Origin: JAWVZH01 sp033722295
GTDB taxonomy: Bacteria > Bacteroidota > Bacteroidia > Chitinophagales > Saprospiraceae
Assembly (NCBI GenBank): GCA_033722295.1
Contig: JAWVZH010000007.1
Span: 1 to 40,870, forward strand
Direction of reading: 5' to 3'
Length of the DNA: 40,870 nucleotides
In this document: one piece after another, positions 25,757 to 32,400 of the stretch
Numbering within the stretch: the stretch's first letter is position 1
Layout of the letters: every line of letters begins with the position of its first letter
Made by a program: the position numbers and the translations under genes
The notes under the pieces: generated by a model
Seen by the model: the letters and a program-made list of their open reading frames with translations, nothing else
Told to the model about the DNA's origin: nothing
Databases searched by the model: none

Positions 25757-26641
25757 TTGGAACATAAAACTGCCGTTCAATTACATCGAATTCTGACATT
25801 AAGGGCTCTGGTCTTTCTCATACTTGGTGTTTTGTGCGCAGGTGTCGCTCTGAAAGGATTCATGATCCCCAATCATTTCCTTGATGGTGGCATTACCGGG
25901 ATATCAATTCTATTGCATGAGGTCACACACTTCAATATAAGTTTGATACTGCTCGGGCTTAATCTGCCTTTCGTTGTCATCGGCTTCAGGAAGATAGGTC
26001 GGACATTCGGCATCATATCGCTCTGTGCCATAGTACTCCTTGCGGTTTTTATGCACTTCATTCACATTCCAGCCATTACCGATGACAAGATCCTGATAGC
26101 GGTTTTTGGTGGTTTTTTGATAGGCCTCGGAATTGGTTTTGTGATTCGTGGAGGCGGTGTGATAGACGGTATGGAAGTAATAGCCGACTATACCAATCGC
26201 AAGGTGGCATTTTCATCTGGTGAGATCATCATGCTGATTAATACTATCCTATTCTTGTGTGCCGCTATCTTTTTTGGTATTGAAACAGCGCTGTACTCCA
26301 TTCTCACATATTTTACGGCGATGAAGACGTCTGATTATGTTATCGACGGATTTGACGAGTATACGGCCATTACGGTTGTATCTACCAAGCCCGAGGAGAT
26401 CAAACGCGTTATTGTGGAGGAGTTTGACAAGGCCATTTTTGTCTATAAAGGCGAGCGTGGTTATCTGCCGGGCAGCTTCAATGTCAAACACGATTGCGAT
26501 ATCGTGGTCTCTATCGTTACCAGGCTCGAAACTCACCGCCTGACTGAATATATCGCTCAAGTGGACCCGAAGGCCTTTATGTTCCTGAACGGTATCAAGG
26601 AGGTTCGAGGTGGTGTGATCCGTAAAAAAACCGCGCATTAA
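25757..26641 (+). CDS. YitT-family membrane protein (DUF161 + DUF2179)
   Basis: A 294-residue inner-membrane protein with five or six helices (about 16-215), GFMIPNHFLDGGITGISIL, GLGIGFVIRGGGVIDGMEV and SSGEIIMLINTILF, followed by the cytosolic DUF2179 domain (about 215-290; ITVVSTKPEEIKRVIVEEF). The family is widespread and its transport substrate unknown. The reading frame is closed by TGA at 25750-25752 and has no ATG before residue 36, which is inside the first membrane region. A non-ATG start is therefore required; the TTG at 25757 gives a full-length protein. It stands alone between the HD gene and the oxygenase gene. Confidence 0.83.
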   Translation: MEHKTAVQLHRILTLRALVFLILGVLCAGVALKGFMIPNHFLDGGITGISILLHEVTHFNISLILLGLNLPFVVIGFRKIGRTFGIISLCAIVLLAVFMHFIHIPAITDDKILIAVFGGFLIGLGIGFVIRGGGVIDGMEVIADYTNRKVAFSSGEIIMLINTILFLCAAIFFGIETALYSILTYFTAMKTSDYVIDGFDEYTAITVVSTKPEEIKRVIVEEFDKAIFVYKGERGYLPGSFNVKHDCDIVVSIVTRLETHRLTEYIAQVDPKAFMFLNGIKEVRGGVIRKKTAH

Positions 26642-26675
26642 TCTCGGCTGAGTTCAGCAGAGCTTCTAAAATTTA

Positions 26676-26707
26676 ATTGTCCCAGTCGAAGGTTATCGCT
26701 ATTTTGA
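26676..26707 (+). promoter_or_regulatory. Weak promoter candidate for the MpaB-like gene
   Basis: ATTG at 26676-26679, 20-base spacer, TATTTTGA at 26700-26707. It matches the Bacteroidota boxes only partly. A small GGGA/TCCC hairpin (26708-26718) lies between it and the ATG at 26729. Confidence 0.2.
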
Positions 26708-26728
26708 GGGAAAATCCCCAATTGTGCC

Positions 26729-27946
26729 ATGGCATTCACTTCAGATTATTTAAGGTCATTCCGTACCCTTACGGATCCGGTCGCCGATCAGGTGATCAGC
26801 AGCCTCAATGAAGAAGGCGTACTCAAGATCAACGAACTATTCGAAAAACTGACAAGAAATAGAGGCATAGAGAATGTGGAGTTCAGTCCGCTTGTCGATA
26901 AATATTTCAGGGAGCAGAGCGAAATACCGGACTGGGTAGATCATGACAAACTGAAGATAGGTCAGGACGTCTATGCCGATTACGCCGGCGAGGTCAGTAT
27001 GCTGTTGTTCTTTCTTTCCCTGCCTGCAGCCTACACGGGCTGGCGCGGTGCAACTGTTCTGGCTTGCACGGGAAGATTGGTTCAGGATCCGGATGCCATT
27101 GAAGAGAAGGAATCAGATCAAAGCTCGTTTGATCGTCTCAAGCGCCGTCTGATGGAAACAGCTCAATTTGTCGTTGATGTCATGGGGCCTGATGCCTACG
27201 GTGACAGAGGGGACGCTGTGGTCGCCTGCCTAAAGGTAAGATTGATGCATGCCTCCATTCGCCACATGATCAAGAAGTATCTGGACTGGGACGTTAAAGA
27301 GCTTGGAGAACCGATCAATCAGGAAGATATGGCCGGCACACTCCAATCCTTCTCATCCCTCATTATACAGGGTCTTGAGAACATGGGGATAGAACTGAGT
27401 GAAAAGGAAAGGGATGGATTTTACTATAGTTGGCATGTGACGGGACATTTTATGGGAGTTACACCATTACTGAATCCCGACGACTATGAAACAGGATTAG
27501 CGCTGGGGCATGCGATCATCAATGATCAAAGAGGAGAGCATGACAAACACGAGTCTACGAACGTCCTGACAAAGGCTCTCGTAGAGTATGTCAATGAGAT
27601 GATACCGGGGAAGATATTCGACAACTATCTTCCGGTCTTTGTGATCAAATACTATCTTAAAACAAATACTCACTCTTCTATCAATTTTCATCACAAACCC
27701 AACCTGAAGTATTACGACTATGAAGTTATTCTCAAGCTGGTATCCTTTTGGGCGATGTTGCAAAAAGGCCTGCACAGGATATTCCTAGGTAATAAGTTTG
27801 ACCAGATCAAACATCACACCCTTCTCGCGATGCTGAAGCATGAGAATAACCATAAGAACATAGAGTTCTATATTCCGCCAAGTCTTAAAGAGAACTGGAT
27901 CACAACTGTGAAGGGTAATATAAAAGGGGTCACCCTGGATGACTGA
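26729..27946 (+). CDS. MpaB/rubber-oxygenase family haem oxygenase (DUF2236)
   Basis: A 405-residue all-alpha protein of the DUF2236 family, named for fungal MpaB, which cleaves a farnesyl chain in mycophenolic acid synthesis, and including latex-clearing protein Lcp, which cleaves polyisoprene. The family signature KVRLMHASIRH is at residues 169-179, with His174 the likely axial haem ligand by analogy to Lcp. A second His pair, WHVTGHFMGV (235-244), lies in the region expected near the haem pocket. No signal peptide is visible, so a cytosolic or membrane-surface location is likely. The substrate is unknown. Two Pyr4/PaxB-like membrane proteins are encoded next, which suggests an isoprenoid substrate. 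The 97-base gap downstream holds a hairpin, so it may be a separate transcript. Start ATG at 26729 is the first in frame. Confidence 0.75.
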   Translation: MAFTSDYLRSFRTLTDPVADQVISSLNEEGVLKINELFEKLTRNRGIENVEFSPLVDKYFREQSEIPDWVDHDKLKIGQDVYADYAGEVSMLLFFLSLPAAYTGWRGATVLACTGRLVQDPDAIEEKESDQSSFDRLKRRLMETAQFVVDVMGPDAYGDRGDAVVACLKVRLMHASIRHMIKKYLDWDVKELGEPINQEDMAGTLQSFSSLIIQGLENMGIELSEKERDGFYYSWHVTGHFMGVTPLLNPDDYETGLALGHAIINDQRGEHDKHESTNVLTKALVEYVNEMIPGKIFDNYLPVFVIKYYLKTNTHSSINFHHKPNLKYYDYEVILKLVSFWAMLQKGLHRIFLGNKFDQIKHHTLLAMLKHENNHKNIEFYIPPSLKENWITTVKGNIKGVTLDD

Positions 27947-27990
27947 TCATGGTAACTCCTAATATAGCTGACCGAAATGTTTCTGTCATG

Positions 27991-28025
27991 CCGTCTCCTG
28001 ATCGTGAGACGGGCACTTTCTTTAT
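27991..28025 (+). terminator. Terminator or attenuator hairpin between the oxygenase and cyclase-like genes
   Basis: Perfect 7-bp stem CCGTCTC / GAGACGG (27991-27997 with 28006-28012), 8-base loop, followed by ACTTTCTTTATATT, a broken T-rich tract. It begins 44 bases after the oxygenase stop and ends 31 bases before the next ATG, so it could stop or only reduce transcription into the operon. Confidence 0.45.
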
Positions 28026-28043
28026 ATTCAAATTAATAGGCTT

Positions 28044-28742
28044 ATGAGCACTGATTATTGTCAAAAGTATCCTGACCTGATGGACTATGTCAATCTTTGT
28101 GATTATACAGTGTCGGATATAGGCCTGGTTCTGTTCGGAACCCTTTTCTGGGTACTCTGCTACGTGGCCGTCATTAGGTCCGCTTGGAAACATCGATTCA
28201 TGGAAATGCCGATGTTCGTGGCGGCAGGGAACATTGCGTGGGAATTCGTCTGGAGCTTTTTCTTTTTTACCAACATGGGCCTCGTCTTTCTATGGGGTTA
28301 CAGGGTATGGTTCATTCTTGACCTCTTCATTTTCTATTTCGTATACAAATACGGCTATAAACAGATTAGGGATCCCTGGTTGAAGAAGAACTGGAAGTAC
28401 ATTTTTATCCTGGTGACGGTCTTCTTTATTTTCTTCTTCTACTTCTTTGCGAAGGGGGGCTATGATACTGTGATCGGGGCCACTTCTGCATATATGCTTT
28501 CTGTTGGTATTTCCACGCTTTACATAAGTGTATTCTTAAGAAATAAGGATGAATATAGATTTTCATGGACAGCAGCCTGGAGTCGGGCATGTGGAGATAT
28601 TATTATGAGTGTCTTCGTCCTCAGTTATTTCAATATTGGCATCATATGGGTGATGGCGGCCTATGTGGCATTGCTGGACCTATATTATGTCTATCTGGTT
28701 TATCAGCACAAAAAGAGAAACCCCCAATTGGTAAGCAGTTAA
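28044..28742 (+). CDS. Seven-helix membrane protein, Pyr4/PaxB terpene cyclase-like (copy 1)
   Basis: A 232-residue integral membrane protein with seven predicted helices (about 28-46, 56-76, 82-104, 118-137, 144-165, 178-197, 200-220). Size, topology and two buried acidic residues resemble the fungal Pyr4/PaxB/AtmB integral-membrane terpene cyclases: Glu67 in GNIAWEFVW after helix 1, and Asp212 in LLDLYYVYLV of the last helix, compared with Glu63 and Asp218 reported as essential in Pyr4 (from memory). A third conserved acid is Asp93 in WFILDLFIFY. Those enzymes protonate an epoxide or olefin of a prenyl chain to start cyclisation. The next gene is a clear paralogue, 10 bases away. No Lys lies in the last helix, so it is not a rhodopsin. 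The fold is observed as hydrophobicity; the enzymatic role is inference. Confidence 0.55.
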   Translation: MSTDYCQKYPDLMDYVNLCDYTVSDIGLVLFGTLFWVLCYVAVIRSAWKHRFMEMPMFVAAGNIAWEFVWSFFFFTNMGLVFLWGYRVWFILDLFIFYFVYKYGYKQIRDPWLKKNWKYIFILVTVFFIFFFYFFAKGGYDTVIGATSAYMLSVGISTLYISVFLRNKDEYRFSWTAAWSRACGDIIMSVFVLSYFNIGIIWVMAAYVALLDLYYVYLVYQHKKRNPQLVSS

Positions 28743-28752
28743 AATATTAATT

Positions 28753-29430
28753 ATGTGGTATGACCTGATTCATTCGGACACCTATCCGCTGTCGGCTATG
28801 ATCTTTTACTATCTGGGAGCTGTGGCCTGGTTGGTTACTTACATCCTTATTGTACGACGCATCTTCAAGGACAAATTTGTGGAGTTCCCTGTTATCGTGG
28901 TGGCGGGAAATGTCTCATGGGAGATCATTGGCGGTTTCATTATCTATCCACCGTTGCCATTTGGAGGGGATCTCCTCCTCTATGGCTGGCGATTTGGAGT
29001 CGTCCTGGATGCCATTATACTATACGGCATTTTCAAGTATGGCGCCAAGCAGTGGAATCACCCCTTATTGAAAAAATATCACCCGTGGATCACAACTCTT
29101 GCATTCTTCGGGTTGGGAGCGTTGACTTATACCTACTATACCGCCGGTTATGACCTGCCCATGATGTTCAATTCCGGGATGTTGCTCAATGTTGTTATGT
29201 CGGTATTATGTATCAACCTGTTCCTTATGAAACCAGACTTCAGGTTCTCACCCTATATCGCCTGGGGTAAATTCCTTGCTTCGAGTGTGTTCTTCATGAT
29301 CTATTTGTTTATCGTAGCGCCGGATGCTTACTTTTCGATGGTGATGGGAGCGATTTGTTTTATCTTGGATGTTACTTACATTCGAATGGTAACGAAACGC
29401 TGGAGAGCTATGGCGGGATCCGGTGTGTAA
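28753..29430 (+). CDS. Seven-helix membrane protein, Pyr4/PaxB terpene cyclase-like (copy 2)
   Basis: A 225-residue paralogue of the preceding protein. Shared positions include FVEFP / FMEMP, GN[IV][AS]WE (Glu57 here), a GxRxxxxLD block (Asp86), KYGxKQ, PxLKK, GYD, RFS, AW, and LDxxY in the last helix (Asp206). It keeps the YPP element after the Glu helix, a feature I associate with the Pyr4/PaxB family, and may be the more typical copy. Two cyclase-like copies could form a heterodimer or act on different substrates. The gene follows copy 1 by 10 bases and precedes the giant signalling gene by 12 bases, in the same frame as that gene. Start ATG at 28753. Function is inference; an unrelated bacterial membrane family of the same size is the main alternative. 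Confidence 0.55.
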   Translation: MWYDLIHSDTYPLSAMIFYYLGAVAWLVTYILIVRRIFKDKFVEFPVIVVAGNVSWEIIGGFIIYPPLPFGGDLLLYGWRFGVVLDAIILYGIFKYGAKQWNHPLLKKYHPWITTLAFFGLGALTYTYYTAGYDLPMMFNSGMLLNVVMSVLCINLFLMKPDFRFSPYIAWGKFLASSVFFMIYLFIVAPDAYFSMVMGAICFILDVTYIRMVTKRWRAMAGSGV

Positions 29431-29442
29431 ATTGATTACAGT

Positions 29443-32400
29443 TTGTCAGCAGATCACGATAAGGGTGAATTGTTAAAAAGCTATCCTGCTTATGACCTTC
29501 GACTTGTTACTGCTGAAAATGGACCGGTCGTCAAAAAGGTGTTCGATGAGAAACTTTCATCGGCATCTGTTAAAAAACTCATTCAGAAAGAAGCCGATTT
29601 TCTGCAGAAACTCGATCATCCGGGCGTTCCGGCCTTTGTCGGCGTTGATACAGAGTCAGAAAAACCGTCGATCGATGTATCCGCGTTCCCAGGCAAGAGT
29701 CTGGACGAAAGGTTCGACGGTGCATTGAACTTGAGAGAGTTCTTTGATTTCGCATTCAGATTACTGGATATTGTAAGATATGCGCACGAGAACCTTATAT
29801 ATCACTTTGCCGTATCTCCGGAAAACATTTTTATATCCGAGGACTGGAAGAAGGTCTGGCTCGTCAATTATACTTATGCTCAGGATCGTCCTGTAAGTGG
29901 CCAAAAGTTTATAAAAAAGTTTGGAAAGCAACTCAATCCGTTATACATATCGCCAGAGCAGACCGGTCGTACTCTTATAAGATCTGACAGCCGTTCAGAT
30001 ATATATTCCCTGGGGCTCGTATTCTATTTCGTGCTGACAGATCAGTCGGCGTATCCTGAAGGTCAACTGTCCAAGGTGATCCATAACCACCTTGCAAAAA
30101 CGCCTGACAGCCCTAACAGGATCAATGATGCCATTCCTGATGTTCTCTCTGACATCATCATGAAGATGATAGCCAAGGATGTCAAGTCGCGCTATCAGTC
30201 TATAACCGGATTGCTGGCAGACATTGAACGCGTTCAGAAAGCATGGAAGGAGGGCATGGAAATGGATTCGTTCGAATTGGGGGACCAGGACGTCATCTAT
30301 GAATTTAAGATGCCATACGAGCTGCACGGGCGAAAGACAGAAATTGAATCTCTTCACCCTTCCTCTCCACATGAGATACACGAGGGAAAACTCACTTTCA
30401 TCGAGGGAGCGGAGGGAGTCGGCAAGTCTCATTTTATCAGGACCTATTCGCGTCGGTACTGTGAGTTTGATCATGAATATTTTGAAATCAGATGCGACGA
30501 TACTGACAGTACCTCTTTTTCTCCTTTTCTGAAGATCATCAATAATATTTACAAGCATGCCGCAAAGAAGTCGAAGAAGGAACGCATGCGTATAGGTAAT
30601 GCGCTGAAAGAAACTCTGGGGAAAGGAGATGACTGGGTTATCGACCTTATTCCCGCAGTTACGCCATTCCTTGAAGATTTCTTTGATAGAAAAATAACAC
30701 AACGAGAAGAGAACAGGACTGAAGTACAACTTCTGATCAACTGGCTTTTTTCCGCAGTAGCCTTACCCGATAAACCGCTGATACTTTTTCTGGATGAATT
30801 TCAGAGTAGTGACCCTGAATCCCGACAATTTGTTCAGGAAATGGCATTGATCGAGAGAGTGCCTAATTCCTATTTTGTTTTCTCTGTCAACAAAGAGGAG
30901 TTTCCTGGCTATCCGGACTATATCGATGGTTTGACGTCGAGGGGAGTCCAAGGTGTATCTGAGGTGATCCTCGATCCTTTGGACACCACGAGTTTTGAGA
31001 AAATAATTTTTGACATCATTCACAGATCCGACGATGATGTCAATGAACTCTCGAATTACCTTTTCAAGGTAACTAACGGCAACCTTCGGTACCTCAAGGA
31101 TTTCTTTCTTACTGCTATTGATAAGAACACTTTTATTTTTAATCCGGAAAGAAATCACTGGGTATTTGATCTCGAAAGGGTCAAGTCTATCGAGATACCC
31201 GAGGACAGCCTTGATTTTGTCATGGATAAAGTAGATCGACTGGAGGAAGATACAAGTGAACTGCTCAGTTTTATTGCTATTTATGGAGAGCAGTTCAATC
31301 AGGGTACGCTGGAAAAATATTTCAAGGAATTTGAAGGACACGCCAATCATCTGAAGCAAATCGAGGACGCTGGACTGATTCAACCGGTAGGTGTGAAATC
31401 GATTCAGGCGGAGGTCACAAATGGAAATCGCAGCAGAAGTGATATGTATGACTTTGTTCATGTCAAACTGCAACAACGCCTTTATCAGACCATACCTCAG
31501 TCCAAAAAAAGTGAACTGCACAGACAGATCGGCCTTTCTATGCTCAGATCTGTTGGGCCAGGGCCTCTTGGAACAGCGGCTATTGAGATAGCCAACCATT
31601 TCCTGCACGTTGAGCCGGAGGCATGGCGATCGAATGAAAAGAAGGAGGTCCAAAAGGTCATGTTGCAAGCAGCTTCACAAGCCAAGATCTCAACTTCGTT
31701 CGATCTTGCCCTGGAATATCTTCAATTAGGCCTCAATGTGGGAATAGACCACATGTCAAGAGAGGTTCAGTTTAGATATCTCGAGATGGCTGGGGAATGT
31801 GCATACCTGTCCGGCCACTACCAGCTGGCGGAAAAATATCTGGATCAGGCATTGGTACTCGGTAACAGCAGTATTGAAAAGGCCAGGGTGTATCAAAGTC
31901 AGTTGATCATGTGCAACCTGAAGGGTGAACTCGACAGAGTCATGAGACTGGGGATCAAAGCTCTCAATCTACTGGGAGTAAATGTCAAATACAAATCAAC
32001 CAGTCTGACCATTATCGGTCAACTGATCAGGATTACATGGCGACACCGGGGTATGGAGCGAAAGGATTTTTTGGAACTGCCGAAAATGACGGATCCCAAA
32101 GCCCTTCTTGCCCATGAGATCTTGCTTCAGGTCCTATCATGGAGTTTTAGCCAGAGTCCCGAACTACTTGGTGTCATGGTTTTGAAGATCCATGAACTCA
32201 CATTAAGGTATGGGAATTCGAAGATTTCATATGCTGGATATGGTGGTTATGGTGCAGTACTGAGTGAGGGCTTCGGTAAGGATGTCAAGGGGGTTGACTA
32301 TATAATGCTGGGGCAGGAGGTCAGCCATCAATTCAATGATAGCCAGTATAAATTTCGTGGTATAGCCAGTGGTGGAGGAACCGTAGTTCACCGGGCGCTA

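Noticed and set aside
28044..29430. The two seven-helix proteins as microbial rhodopsins
   Set aside because: Neither has a lysine in the last helix for retinal attachment; an Asp is there instead, and the typical rhodopsin helix 3 motif is missing.
29995..31668. Two long minus-strand open frames (244 and 301 codons) inside the giant signalling gene
   Set aside because: The plus-strand frame carries clear kinase-like and AAA motifs; the minus-strand translations are Cys/Leu/Ile-rich without domains.
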